Shown: positions 30,703-41,241, counted from the stretch's first letter. The stretch: 64,000 nucleotides of DNA from an uncultured Sulfolobales archaeon (GCA_937949785.1 CALEDH010000008.1:62001-126000), one strand, 5' to 3'. Made by a program: numbers and translations. Notes: generated by a model from the letters alone, not told the origin.

Positions 30703-30885
30703 CGATAGGATGAACATCTTTAGTAGATGTTATGGTGTGTCTCATGGGGTGAGGTCGGATCCGTAGGTAGGCTAACCACATCAACAGGGTGTTGGTATTT
30801 AAAGATCGTCAAGCGTTGTTGGTGGGGGATCCGTCATCAGTAAGAGTAGTTACTGTTTTTAAGGTCTTACTCAACATCCATATCG

Positions 30886-32100
30886 GTGATAATGATTAGT
30901 AGGATTAGTTATGTGAGGGCTTACCCACTAACAGCTAGTAGACCTGGAGTCAGTGTTGATAGGCCTGACCACTACCTTCCTTACTGGAAGGAATTAGCTG
31001 CTGCCGGCATCCGAAGTAGGTACTACATGTTATTAGTTGAGGTGGGTTCTGATGACGGCTTGGTTGGTTGGGGTGAGGCTTTAGTTAGGGAGGTCCCTAC
31101 ATCACATGCTGAGATAGTTGAGAAGTTGTTATCCCCGATCGTATTAGGGCATGATCCTCTAGCTATTGAGGAGTTATGGCAGAGGATGTTCGCATCGCTT
31201 AAAACTAGAGGTCATTTCGGGGGTTTCTTCATTGAGGCTCTTTCAGGCGTTGATATAGCGTTATGGGATTTAGCTGGTAAATCTTTAGGGATACCGGTTC
31301 ATAGGTTGTTAAGGGGGCCTACGATGGATAGGGTCAGAGCTTACGCGTCATCGGTTTACTGGCACTACATGGATAGACTATCACCTGATTCTGTAGCTGA
31401 TGAGGTAATGATGTTAGTGGGGAAGGGCTTTAACCAGGTTAAGATTAAGATAGGTATGGAGAAAATCGGGGGTGGAGGTCTTAAAGTACGTGATATGTTA
31501 AGGGTTGTTAGGGATAGGGTCGGTTACGATGTAGGGATTATGGTTGACGCGAACTCTGCTTACAACGTAAACGAAGCTGTTAGGGTTGGTAGGGACTTAG
31601 AGAGATATGAGGTTATATGGTTTGAAGAACCTCTCCCACCTAATAACATTGAAGGATATGCTGAATTAAGGAGGAGGCTAGATGTTATGATAGCTGGCGG
31701 TGAGTCGTTATTCACTAAGTACCAATTCTTAGAGTATGTGAGGAGGAGAGCTCTCGACGTTTTACAGCCGGATATAGCTAGGGTTGGAGGTATAACGGAG
31801 TTCATGAAGGTTGTAGCTATTGCTGAGGCTGAAGGCCTGTTAGTAGCACCGCATGTAGGTCTTTCAGGACCTGGGTGTAGGGCGGCCTCAATTCAAGTGT
31901 CTGCAGCGCTGCCTAGGGAGATATTCCTAAGCTATGAATACATGTATAAGGGGGATAACGTCTTAGCTAGTGAACTACCTAAACGGCCGGTCGAGGTTGT
32001 GGATAAGGGTTATGTTGAGATATGTGGGGAGCCTGGAATTTGCTTCGAGCCAAATTTAGACTTGATTAGTAGTTTTAGTTATGGGTCAGGTCTGAGGTAG
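30886..32100 (+). CDS. Mandelate racemase/muconate lactonizing enzyme family (enolase superfamily)
   Basis: QVKIKIG (KxK), MVDANSAYN, WFEEPLPP, GGESLF, APHVGLSGPG. Confidence 0.9.
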   Translation: MIMISRISYVRAYPLTASRPGVSVDRPDHYLPYWKELAAAGIRSRYYMLLVEVGSDDGLVGWGEALVREVPTSHAEIVEKLLSPIVLGHDPLAIEELWQRMFASLKTRGHFGGFFIEALSGVDIALWDLAGKSLGIPVHRLLRGPTMDRVRAYASSVYWHYMDRLSPDSVADEVMMLVGKGFNQVKIKIGMEKIGGGGLKVRDMLRVVRDRVGYDVGIMVDANSAYNVNEAVRVGRDLERYEVIWFEEPLPPNNIEGYAELRRRLDVMIAGGESLFTKYQFLEYVRRRALDVLQPDIARVGGITEFMKVVAIAEAEGLLVAPHVGLSGPGCRAASIQVSAALPREIFLSYEYMYKGDNVLASELPKRPVEVVDKGYVEICGEPGICFEPNLDLISSFSYGSGLR

Positions 32101-32105
32101 TTGTT

Positions 32106-32182
32106 TGGTGGGGCCGCGGGGATTTGAACCCCGGACCACGGGGACCCGAACCCCGCATTCTGCCAAGCTAAACTACGGCCCC
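32106..32182 (-). tRNA. tRNA-Pro (CGG), CCA encoded
   Basis: Minus strand GGGGCCGTAGTTTAGCTTGGCAGAATGCGGGGTTCGGGTCCCCGTGGTCCGGGGTTCAAATCCCCGCGGCCCCACCA; 7-bp acceptor, CGGGG-TTCGGGT-CCCCG anticodon arm, T-arm CGGGG-TTCAAAT-CCCCG. Confidence 0.95.
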
Positions 32183-32204
32183 CAACTACCTAATTTACTT
32201 AGGC

Positions 32205-33185
32205 CTAATTAGATTTAAACATTAACTTTATAATTTCATCGGCTGCAGATATCGGGTTTAGCCGACCTTTCATAAGGGAGTTGAGTATGTTCTTAGTCTT
32301 TAAGTCCTTAGCTAGCATCTCGTTAAGCCTACTCATAATCTTATATTTTACCGTAAGGTTTAGTTCGAAGGACCTCCGCAGTTCCCACTTAACAACTATT
32401 TTATTAGTATCTACTAAGTACTTTCTATGTTCGTTTACGGCATCTACTAATTCCTTAATGCCGACCCTACGGGTAGCTGAGGTCTTTAAAACCCTTGGCA
32501 CCCAGCCATCTGTACTTACATCGCTTAAGGCGAAGAGTACTTGATTAAATGTGAGTTCAGCGTTGGGGTGATCTGACTTATTAACTACGTATATGTCACC
32601 TACCTCCATGATTCCAGCCTTAAGCGCCTGTATCTCATCACCTGCTCCAGGCATTAGGACGAGGACTACGGTATCGGCGAACTGTGAAATCCCTACGTTG
32701 AACTGACCTATGCCTGGGGTCTCAATTATTACGTAGTCATATCCTAAAGCATCTAGGACTTCAATTGATAGTAGAGCCTTAAGTGGGAGTGCTTCCTCCG
32801 AGGCAGTGCTCATACTCCTAATGAATACCTTATCCGTATGCCTTATGCCGTACATCCTAACTCTATCTCCTAGGAGGGCCCCACCGCTTATAGGCGATGA
32901 CGGGTCTATGGCTAGGACCGCAGCTGAGTTATTATTAGTTATCTCATCTACAAGTGCGGATATAAGTGAGGACTTACCGACACCCCCTGCCCCAGTCACA
33001 CCTACTATATGTGCTCTAGGTAATTTAGGCCAAATCAGATCGGCTAAGTCCTTCACTACCTCAGGGTCGGTCTCTATCAACGAAATAAGCTTAGATGTGG
33101 CTAGTTTATCACCTTTAACTGCATTACTGACTAACTCATTAATTAGGACCACTAACGAACACCTTATACAGAGGTGATTCCACAC
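32205..33185 (-). CDS. meaB: MeaB/ArgK-family P-loop GTPase (probably starts at internal GTG)
   Basis: GVTGAGGVGKSSLISALVDE, AVLAIDPSSPISGGALLGDRVRM, IIETPGIGQ, VVNKSDHP. Confidence 0.9.
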   Translation of the reverse strand: MWNHLCIRCSLVVLINELVSNAVKGDKLATSKLISLIETDPEVVKDLADLIWPKLPRAHIVGVTGAGGVGKSSLISALVDEITNNNSAAVLAIDPSSPISGGALLGDRVRMYGIRHTDKVFIRSMSTASEEALPLKALLSIEVLDALGYDYVIIETPGIGQFNVGISQFADTVVLVLMPGAGDEIQALKAGIMEVGDIYVVNKSDHPNAELTFNQVLFALSDVSTDGWVPRVLKTSATRRVGIKELVDAVNEHRKYLVDTNKIVVKWELRRSFELNLTVKYKIMSRLNEMLAKDLKTKNILNSLMKGRLNPISAADEIIKLMFKSN

Positions 33186-34311
33186 CCCCTACGTACTTTA
33201 AACCGCTACCGGTTAATGGGATTAATACCTTACCGCTTAACTCCTTCCTCACTAATTTAAAAGCTGCATAAGCAGCAGCGCTAGTAGGTTCTACGGCAAG
33301 CCCCATACCATATAACTCCTTTAAGGCCTTAATTATTAGCTCATCGTTAACTACTGCTAGAAAACCCTCTGACCTCCTAATAGCATCAGCAATGTATGGT
33401 AGTCTAGGGGCGTTGGTCAGCCTTATCGCATCAGCTAGTGATGTAGGCTCTACGCATTCAGTAGTTATAACATTGCTTAGGTAGTTGTTTAAGGAATCAT
33501 AGCCGCATGCTTGAACACCTACTAACTTAGGTGTTGATGAAGTAAGTCCTAACTCAACTAATTCGTTAAATCCCTTCCAAACACCTAGGAGTAGTGTACC
33601 ACTAGCGACCGGGGTTATCACGTAGTCAACAGACTTTAATACCTCGTATACCTCGTAAGCAAACGTCTTAGTACCCTCAATGAAGTAGGGATTCCACGTA
33701 TGCCCTATGTAGTATCCCTCATCACTTAAGTCGCTGAGTACCTTCCTCGAAGCCTCGTCCCTAGTCCCAGCCCTCACCACCTCAGCACCAAAAGACTTAA
33801 TAAGTAGGTACTTACCTAGCGGTATATCGCTCGGTACGTAGATACGTGCCTTAATGCCAGCACGGGCAGCATAAGCGGATATGGAGATCCCGGTATTACC
33901 TGATGAGTCCTCTAAAACCTCACTAACACCTAATTCGACAGCCTTTGAAACAGCTATAGCAGAACCCCTATCCTTAAAACTACCTGTAGGGTTTAGATAT
34001 TCTAACTTAAAGTAAAAGGTGAGACCATCTGAAGACTTAGCTAATATAGGGGTCTTACCCTCACCTAAAGATATTTGCTGAGGTAAGTCTGGGAGAAGCG
34101 ATGAATATCTGAAAATACCTTCAGCATCCTTACCCACAGACCACTTAGAATTCATAATATCTATTAAAACCTCTAAAACACCGCCGCAAGAACATTTAAA
34201 TAACTTATATTCCTTCCCAAAGATTTTACCGCATTGCCTACATCTAACTAAGTAGTTAGCCATTAAACCCCTACAAGTTATGGAATAATAGGATAAAAAA
34301 CATAACACCAA
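33139..34311 (-). CDS. thrC: Threonine synthase-like PLP enzyme (probable start ATG 34263)
   Basis: Zn-ribbon RCRQCGKIF..CSCGG; LNPTGSFKDRGSAIAV PLP lysine; EDSSGNTG. Confidence 0.88.
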   Translation of the reverse strand: MVLCFLSYYSITCRGLMANYLVRCRQCGKIFGKEYKLFKCSCGGVLEVLIDIMNSKWSVGKDAEGIFRYSSLLPDLPQQISLGEGKTPILAKSSDGLTFYFKLEYLNPTGSFKDRGSAIAVSKAVELGVSEVLEDSSGNTGISISAYAARAGIKARIYVPSDIPLGKYLLIKSFGAEVVRAGTRDEASRKVLSDLSDEGYYIGHTWNPYFIEGTKTFAYEVYEVLKSVDYVITPVASGTLLLGVWKGFNELVELGLTSSTPKLVGVQACGYDSLNNYLSNVITTECVEPTSLADAIRLTNAPRLPYIADAIRRSEGFLAVVNDELIIKALKELYGMGLAVEPTSAAAYAAFKLVRKELSGKVLIPLTGSGLKYVGGVESPLYKVFVSGPN

Positions 34312-34334
34312 TTAACATAATTAGTTAAACATCA

Positions 34335-34586
34335 TTAAATCATTATGACCTTAGAAGTCTCAAATAAATCATCAAGCTCTACTTCCACTAACTCATCATC
34401 ACTCCTCATTAAGCTAAGCAGGTAATTAACATACTCATCAATAGCCTCCCTAACAAACTCACTCCTAGAGTAGTAACCAAACTCACTACATACTTCAGAT
34501 ATGAGGTCGTCTAACTCCTTAGTGATCCTCACAGTAATCACCTTGGAATGCAGTTTAGAGCGCATCATATGATTTAATTTAATCAA
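34335..34586 (-). CDS. Ribbon-helix-helix (CopG-like) transcriptional regulator
   Basis: KVITVRITKELDDLISEVCSEFGYYSRSEFVREAIDEYV. Confidence 0.87.
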   Translation of the reverse strand: MIKLNHMMRSKLHSKVITVRITKELDDLISEVCSEFGYYSRSEFVREAIDEYVNYLLSLMRSDDELVEVELDDLFETSKVIMI

Positions 34587-34767
34587 TCCAGTAAGCCCCT
34601 TAAATTTAAGGTAATACTAAATAAATATTTTTCTGAGTTAATTCTTAAACGTATTAGGTAATACTTAACGTAGTTTAAGCTATGCCTACGTTGAGTTACG
34701 TTCTTGACGTGTTACTAAAACAGCATAAGTTAACTTTATAAAGCCGTTAAGGTCCTATATAGAAATC

Positions 34768-36177
34768 TTATGTATTAACGACATTATGGTGCTTATCCCA
34801 ATATAATATAATATTCTGAGCGCATTCCTCAATACATGGCTTTAAATCGTCAGATTTAAGTAATGCTGAACCCCTACCCCTACCCCATACGTAGGTAGTA
34901 AAATCTACTTCCTTAGCATCACCTCTGTAAGTAGGTTCAAACCTAATTACAACGTCGGAGAGCATGGCGTTCAGCCTATAACGCTCCTCATCGATATAAC
35001 TACCAATACGGACAATTAACTTATTCTTAGACTTTAAGAAGTTTAAATTATCATATATTACGGTTAAGTATTTCCTCCCACTATATGCGGACCCAACCAT
35101 GCTAACATCATCATAAACCACAGCATCTGAAGATGTCTTCTCAACTAATTCCATTACCTTAAAAAGGAGGCCTCTAAGGTCGTATATGAATGGGTTTATA
35201 CTCATGATGGTGTAGTACTTATCTACCACTGCCTCAGCAAGTTCTTTAGGTACTCCGTACTTCTTAAATATCCTAACGATCTGCTCTCTTACCGAGTCAG
35301 GTGGGTGGTTGTATGATATGTAGAGACATTTAAGGTTGTTTAAAACTAGTAAAGATGTTAGGAGTATCCATCTTTCTAACGGCCTATTATCTGGGTGGTA
35401 AGTTATGTAGACCGCCATACCAAGATGTAGGTGTTCGAGAACGTCCTTAATCATCTTACAGGGAAGCTTTAACTCACCGACAGCTTTAGGTATTTCCTCT
35501 AGGAGCGGTTTCGGACGTAGTTCTATGCCCTTACCGCTGGAGATGGTGTACGGGATTTCACTTACTTTTACTTCACAGCCACGGGCCTTCCTAATCTCTA
35601 AGACCTTAAATGGGAGTTCTCTCTTAGTGATGTTCCTCATTATGAAGAGGACGTCAGCGATGAAGTAGGCATCGCCTAAATACTTAAGCTTATTATGTCC
35701 GAGTGACTCGGCAATTAATACAACAGTCCCTTTAATCTTATTAGGAAGTTCGTATAGGAAGTTCTGAGTTACAGACCTTCTCTCAGCATGGGTTTTCATA
35801 GGTATGAGGATTGGTGTTATTGAATCTAATACTAGTACCTTAGGCTTGAAATCATCTACGATTTTTAATATTGTCTCACCTAGAAACTCTGGTGAAATAG
35901 CTGTTGGGAGTTTAACAAATCTAAAGAGGCCCTTAGACTCAACACTGCTTAAGTTTACCCCTAACCCCGACATAACACTAAATAGTTTATCCTTATCTTC
36001 GTAGAAGGTTATGTATAGGCATTTATTACCTCTTAAAGCATTAACGTAACACATAGTGCAGGCGAAGGCTGTCTTACCTGCGCCGGGGTCACCTGCAATA
36101 ATTATTAATGGATTTAAATTGAAAACGTTGGAGTACATCGCATCCAAGTACTCGTAGCCGAAGGTTATATCACTCAT
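34768..36177 (-). CDS. KaiC/RecA-like ATPase, apparent tandem with degenerate second domain
   Basis: First domain IAGDPGAGKTAFA / VLVLDSI; second half VYITYHPDNRPLERWILLTSLLV...SDAVVYDDVS without a P-loop. Confidence 0.8.
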   Translation of the reverse strand: MSDITFGYEYLDAMYSNVFNLNPLIIIAGDPGAGKTAFACTMCYVNALRGNKCLYITFYEDKDKLFSVMSGLGVNLSSVESKGLFRFVKLPTAISPEFLGETILKIVDDFKPKVLVLDSITPILIPMKTHAERRSVTQNFLYELPNKIKGTVVLIAESLGHNKLKYLGDAYFIADVLFIMRNITKRELPFKVLEIRKARGCEVKVSEIPYTISSGKGIELRPKPLLEEIPKAVGELKLPCKMIKDVLEHLHLGMAVYITYHPDNRPLERWILLTSLLVLNNLKCLYISYNHPPDSVREQIVRIFKKYGVPKELAEAVVDKYYTIMSINPFIYDLRGLLFKVMELVEKTSSDAVVYDDVSMVGSAYSGRKYLTVIYDNLNFLKSKNKLIVRIGSYIDEERYRLNAMLSDVVIRFEPTYRGDAKEVDFTTYVWGRGRGSALLKSDDLKPCIEECAQNIILYWDKHHNVVNT

Positions 36178-36386
36178 TACCTCTCAACCACGACCTACAT
36201 ACTTATATTCTATATTTTTTTAAAATCTATCTTTCCTTAAACATGGAAAATCGGATATAGGCTAATTATTAACTATTACTTATATCAATTATCAATTATT
36301 GTAAATTTTTAGTTCTTGATTAAGAAGGTGTGTTTTACTTGTTAATTGCTAAGCATTGCTTAAGGTGTAATGTATGGTGTCATCAT

Positions 36387-37052
36387 TTATAGCGGCCAGG
36401 ACTCCATCTTGTATGACATGTCCCAGAATAGGTATTCGTATTTACTTGCAGTTATGAATATTCTCTTTAATTTATTCTTATCGCTTAGATCTCCGCTTTC
36501 ATCAACTACTCTCCTTAAGTCGTTGACTAACTGTACGTATTCCTCAGTAACATATGTTTTAGCCCATTCAACGTATAATTCGTTGGTGTTATTCGCTAGT
36601 CTCTCCCTATGTTTTTCAGCTATTTCAGCATAACTCCAGAAGCATGGTAGCATTGCCACCATCCCGTAAATTGGTGGGTTTAACACACAGGTCGTTGTTA
36701 AGTAATTCATATACGCCGTGTTTGTAGGGGCTGGCTCTACATTCATAACATCTTCTAACCTCAACCCTAATCTACGTAGGAGTTTTCCGTAGTTTGCCAT
36801 CTCAGTAGTCGCCTCTATGTAAGCTAGTTCTAAGGCCTTCCTAGCTAGTTCGTAGTCTGCCTTAGATGCTATTAGGCTAAAACATCTGTACATGGTTATT
36901 AAGTAGTTATAGTCTTGAATTATGTAGTACTTAAATTTCTCCATGGGAAGTGTACCGCTAAATAACTCCACTACAAATGGGTGGTTGAAGATCTTCTGCC
37001 ATATCTTATCAGCAGCTACCCTTAACTCGTAAGTTAGACTCATATTCATCAC
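36387..37052 (-). CDS. tenA: TenA family thiaminase II (Cys-type)
   Basis: FNHPFVVELFSGTLPMEKFKYYIIQDYNYL; MVAMLPCFWSYAEI active-site Cys; TYVTEEY. Confidence 0.9.
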   Translation of the reverse strand: MMNMSLTYELRVAADKIWQKIFNHPFVVELFSGTLPMEKFKYYIIQDYNYLITMYRCFSLIASKADYELARKALELAYIEATTEMANYGKLLRRLGLRLEDVMNVEPAPTNTAYMNYLTTTCVLNPPIYGMVAMLPCFWSYAEIAEKHRERLANNTNELYVEWAKTYVTEEYVQLVNDLRRVVDESGDLSDKNKLKRIFITASKYEYLFWDMSYKMESWPL

Positions 37053-37576
37053 TTCCTAATAGTTTTTACGGCAATAGCTGCTATAGCTCCATATACCGCA
37101 CCACTTACGACTGCAGCGATGGTTATTAAGACCATAACCTCAGCCGGGTATATGTCGCCGAAGAGTAGGGCGTCAAGAGCTACGCATGGGGGTCCGGCAA
37201 ACGCACCTGCTAACGATGCTTGGAGAACACCGAACTTCTTATACCTGAATAGCATGTATGCTGCCTCAGACGCTAGTCCCTGAGCAAAGCCGTAGATAAG
37301 GTTAGTAAACGCGCCGTAGGTCGGTATTAAGGTCTCAACTAAAGCTCCTAAGAACTCACCTAGGAAGGCAGTACCTGGCTTCCTAATTAACGTAGCTGCT
37401 AGTGGGGCACCGATAAACCATAGGCCGTAGGAAATAACCCTCGCAACTATCGGGCCTCCAATAGCACTTCCTAAGAAGTAAATATTCCAAGTTAATGCGA
37501 ATATTACCCCAGCTACTGCTGCAACTACCCCTAAGTAGGTTAGGTCTAATGCCGTGAACCTCCTACCTAATGACAT
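37049..37576 (-). CDS. ykoE: YkoE-like ECF transporter substrate-binding (S) component
   Basis: Multi-TM, TLIPTYGAFTNLIYGFAQGLASEAAYMLFRYKKFG; position in tenA-ECF operon. Confidence 0.82.
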   Translation of the reverse strand: MSLGRRFTALDLTYLGVVAAVAGVIFALTWNIYFLGSAIGGPIVARVISYGLWFIGAPLAATLIRKPGTAFLGEFLGALVETLIPTYGAFTNLIYGFAQGLASEAAYMLFRYKKFGVLQASLAGAFAGPPCVALDALLFGDIYPAEVMVLITIAAVVSGAVYGAIAAIAVKTIRK

Positions 37577-37637
37577 AGTTTAAGACCTCTAGTAAATCAT
37601 TAATCACTGATTTATAAATATGTTGATAAATTATTAA

Positions 37638-38345
37638 TCAATGCATTACGAATACTGCAATGAATTGTAGGATTAGTATCGAATATATTACTAGGTCTTT
37701 AAGGCTTACCCTAAGTCCAACCCTCCTAGGACTTCTCTGTGCAAACCCTCTTAACTCAGCAGCTATGCCGATCCAGACAGCCCTCTCTAAACCTAAACTC
37801 AGTAGGGGTCTTAGGAAACTCCCAAAATCTGCTGGTGTTACCGGGTATTTCCTAAACCCCCTCTCAGCTCTGACTAAGCGTATTTCCCCAGCATCACGTT
37901 CAAGTATGTTTAACATTCTTAAACCAACAGCTAATGCGTAGGCTATGTCCTTAGACAGTCCTAACTCCTCTTCTAAGGACTTTATGAGTTCCCTAGCATT
38001 TGTTTGGGTTATGAAGATAAGTGCTGCGCCGAGAATTACTAGGAGTCTTAAAGTTACGTTTAGGAATGATGTAATTGCCCCCTCCTTTATAGCTATGAAG
38101 CTGAGGTCTACTAATAATGCCCCGCTATTTGAGAATATTAAGGCATTGATGAATAACCCTATAAGACCTACGAGGAATAACGCTATTAGAGCTGTAAATC
38201 TTTTCCTAAGACCTAAGACTATACCTACTGGTGAGTTGATGAGTGTTAGGATTAGTAACTGCTCTGTAGACCTAGCTATGAATGCTAGGATAGTTACTAT
38301 AAGTCCGTATATAAATAAGGTTAGAGGTCTTAACTTAAACATCAT
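37638..38345 (-). CDS. ECF transporter T component
   Basis: 235 aa multi-TM; DIAYALAVGLRMLNILERDAGEIRLVRAERGF; AAELRGFAQRSPR (EcfT A-x-R-x-R-G-like). Confidence 0.85.
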   Translation of the reverse strand: MMFKLRPLTLFIYGLIVTILAFIARSTEQLLILTLINSPVGIVLGLRKRFTALIALFLVGLIGLFINALIFSNSGALLVDLSFIAIKEGAITSFLNVTLRLLVILGAALIFITQTNARELIKSLEEELGLSKDIAYALAVGLRMLNILERDAGEIRLVRAERGFRKYPVTPADFGSFLRPLLSLGLERAVWIGIAAELRGFAQRSPRRVGLRVSLKDLVIYSILILQFIAVFVMH

Positions 38346-39781
38346 AATACCTCAATAGGTCCTTCAAGGTACTTCACAGCCTCCTCCACACTAACTTCTA
38401 CTAACTTCCCACCACTCATTATGTAGGTCTTAGTAGCTACCTCACCTAGGAGTCTAACATCGTGGGAAGCTATCAGCACTGACCTACCTTCAGAAACAGC
38501 GTTTCTAACCCAACTTACATACTGCTTAAGTAGGTTTAAGTCGAGACCTGCAGTCGGTTCATCGAACATCAATACCTTAGGGTTGTAGGCTCTAGCAATT
38601 AGGTATGAAAGCCACCTTCTCTGGCCGTGGCTTAACTTATAGGGTGATTCATTAAGTACCTCTTTAATCCAAGGCACTTCATTAGTAATTGTAGTTAATT
38701 CACTACTACCTAATAAACTTAACTCCTTTAAAACTTTATCATAGATAAATATATAGTCAGGTTCTTGGGGAACATAAAACACATCTCTAACTCCGTAACG
38801 CTTAATGCTATTACGAGGTATTACCTTAATATAACCTCTCTCTGCCTTATAAAGACCTGATAAAACTTTAAGTAACGTACTCTTACCGCATCCATTCCTC
38901 CCAACAATAATCCCTACATCACCTTCTCTAAGACTTATACTAACTCCCTTTAAGACGTAGTCATTACTTGATGGGTACTTAAACCATAAGTCTTCAGCTC
39001 TTAACACCTCTACTCTACTACTATTTATGCTTAACTTCTTAGTGAGGCTAGGTTTAGATATATCAATACCTAAACCCCCCACCATATTGATAATATAGTT
39101 GTAATTGCCTGATAAACAGTCTCTATCTAGATAATATAATTGTTTACCATCCTTCATCACTAGTATCTTATCGGCTAGGCCTAGGAAGTACCTAGCCTTA
39201 TGCTCAATAACTATTATGGTAATACCCTCCGTTCTTAACCGGTTAATATACTTAAGGATATCTGAAATCCCCCAAGGATCTAAATTAGCAGTCGGTTCAT
39301 CAAATATTACTAACTTAGGTTTATGAATTATTGAAGCTATAATGCATAACCTCTTCTTCTCACCTCCTGATAAATACTCAGTCGGGCTGTACGCCTTAAC
39401 CTCAAGCCCTACATGTCTTAAAGAGTTAATTATTAACTCTGAGTCTACTTTAAAGCCTAAGTTCTCTAACGTAAATGCGACCTCATCAGCAGGTGTTGGC
39501 ATAGCAAGCTGTTTCTCAGGGTCTTGAAGTACAACTCCAACTAACTTAGGTACTTCAAGGAAGCCTTCAGGTGTTAAAGTATTTACACCAGCTAAGCTCA
39601 CATCACCCTCAACTGAGCCGTTAAGTAGGTTATTCAGCACCCCTGTAATAGTCAGTATTAGAGTTGTCTTACCTGAGCCTGAAGGACCTGTAATAAGTAG
39701 TAACTCACCCTTAGATAGGGAGAAGTTAACATCTCTGATTACCGGTACACCTCTCCTAAACCCAGCTCTTAAGATGTTCAC
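38342..39781 (-). CDS. ECF transporter duplicated ATP-binding protein (EcfA-EcfA')
   Basis: GPSGSGKTTLILTITG, LSGGEKKRLCI, LVIFDEPTANLDP; second copy GRNGCGKSTLLKVLSGLY, LSHGQRRWLSYL, VLMFDEPTAGLDL. Confidence 0.92.
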   Translation of the reverse strand: MNILRAGFRRGVPVIRDVNFSLSKGELLLITGPSGSGKTTLILTITGVLNNLLNGSVEGDVSLAGVNTLTPEGFLEVPKLVGVVLQDPEKQLAMPTPADEVAFTLENLGFKVDSELIINSLRHVGLEVKAYSPTEYLSGGEKKRLCIIASIIHKPKLVIFDEPTANLDPWGISDILKYINRLRTEGITIIVIEHKARYFLGLADKILVMKDGKQLYYLDRDCLSGNYNYIINMVGGLGIDISKPSLTKKLSINSSRVEVLRAEDLWFKYPSSNDYVLKGVSISLREGDVGIIVGRNGCGKSTLLKVLSGLYKAERGYIKVIPRNSIKRYGVRDVFYVPQEPDYIFIYDKVLKELSLLGSSELTTITNEVPWIKEVLNESPYKLSHGQRRWLSYLIARAYNPKVLMFDEPTAGLDLNLLKQYVSWVRNAVSEGRSVLIASHDVRLLGEVATKTYIMSGGKLVEVSVEEAVKYLEGPIEVL

Positions 39782-39903
39782 GTTTAACAGTTATCTCCCA
39801 CCTTTAATGAATACCTAACACCTACTTATAATGCTTTACATAACTAAGTAATCATTACGGTTTAATTACGATATAATTAAACTGTAAGTAGTGGTGGCTA
39901 TGG

Positions 39904-41241
39904 TTGAGTAGAGGCGGTAGGACCTACTACTTTAACGTCTTACTGGCTACGACGACCGCATCCTTCATAACCCCCTTTACATCATCTTCGATAGCGTTAG
40001 CACTTCCAACACTATCAGATGAGTTTAACGTTAGCTTAGCTGAGGTGAATTGGGTTGCGAACGTATTCCTCATAGCCTTATCCTCATCAGTACTTGTTTT
40101 CGGCCGTTTAAGTGATTGGTTGGGTAGGGGTAGGGTATTCTTAGTAGGCATAGTTTTATTCACTATCACATCGCTTACAACTATATTAGTAGGTAATTAT
40201 CCGGCATTCCTAGCATTTAGGTTTTTACAGGGTGTGTCATCAGCTATGATTGCCAGTACTGCAGCTGCGATACTGGCAGATTCCTTCCCTAGGGAGAGGA
40301 GGGGATTAGTGATGGGGGTAAACGTTATGGCGGTGTATATTGGGAGTACTTCAGGTCCGCTACTCGGCGGTTACTTAATAGGGCATTTCGGCTGGCGGTC
40401 CCTCTTCATAGTTAAGGCTGCGGTATGCTTAATAAGTTTAATCCTAACTGTAATGGTGGTTAGCCTAGCTGGTGGTATTGCCTCAAAGCCTAATCAGTTT
40501 AGATTACTCACTACATCTACATCGATAGTATTAATTGTGGTAGGTGCAGCTAATCTTAACAGCGTGGTAGGGGTTTTAACGATGTTATGCGGAGCGCTCA
40601 TATTTGTGAGTACGTTGATGGTTGAGTGGGGTAATCCGAAAATACTGCACCGCAGTATGTTCTGCAGGAGGTTCTTAGCTGCTAACATAGCTGCATTACT
40701 TAACTATAGTGCTACGTTCGCACTTACTATACTGCTAAGCAATTACTTACAGAGGGTCCGTGGATTCCAGCCAGGCGATGCGGGGTTAATCTTAGCAGCC
40801 CAACCAACTATTCAAGCACTATTCTCACCTATGGCAGGACTCCTAGCCGACCGTTACGAACCATCAGCAATAGCCTCCGTAGGTATGTTCGTAACAGCTA
40901 TTGGTGTGGGGAGCTTAATGTTAATTGGTGAGACAACCCCCATAACTAACTTAACACTCATATTAGCAGTTCTAGGTATGGGTTTCACCTTATTCGCATC
41001 ACCTAACACTACAGCGATCATGAACATAGCTTCTAGAGAGGCATACGGGTCTGCTGCAGCTTTCCTAGCGACTATGAGGTTTGTAGGGCAGGCCTTAAGC
41101 ACTTCAATAATTACCTCAGTAATGGCTGTTGAGAAGAACTTACTAATAGCTACTAAGACATCATTAACGATATACATAGCTTTAAGTATCTTAGGCGCTC
41201 TTCTCTCACTAATGGCTAGGGGTAAACGCTTAAGCACTTAA
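39904..41241 (+). CDS. MFS transporter (DHA2/EmrB-like); TTG start
   Basis: 445 aa multi-TM; GRLSDWLGRGRVFLVG; RFLQGVSSAMIASTAAAILADSFPRERRG. Confidence 0.88.
   Translation: MSRGGRTYYFNVLLATTTASFITPFTSSSIALALPTLSDEFNVSLAEVNWVANVFLIALSSSVLVFGRLSDWLGRGRVFLVGIVLFTITSLTTILVGNYPAFLAFRFLQGVSSAMIASTAAAILADSFPRERRGLVMGVNVMAVYIGSTSGPLLGGYLIGHFGWRSLFIVKAAVCLISLILTVMVVSLAGGIASKPNQFRLLTTSTSIVLIVVGAANLNSVVGVLTMLCGALIFVSTLMVEWGNPKILHRSMFCRRFLAANIAALLNYSATFALTILLSNYLQRVRGFQPGDAGLILAAQPTIQALFSPMAGLLADRYEPSAIASVGMFVTAIGVGSLMLIGETTPITNLTLILAVLGMGFTLFASPNTTAIMNIASREAYGSAAAFLATMRFVGQALSTSIITSVMAVEKNLLIATKTSLTIYIALSILGALLSLMARGKRLST

Noticed and set aside
30757-30834. GGATCCGT direct repeat in the intergenic between hydroxyacid dehydrogenase and the enolase-superfamily gene
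   Set aside because: Only two 8-bp copies with no wider similarity; plausible by chance.
36360-36390. C/D box sRNA at the 3' end of tenA (ATGATGA on minus strand)
   Set aside because: No CTGA box at guide distance on either side.
39782-39903. TPP riboswitch upstream of the tenA/ECF operon
   Set aside because: No CTGAGA...ACCTGATC-type thi-box seen on the relevant strand; the region is short and AT-rich.
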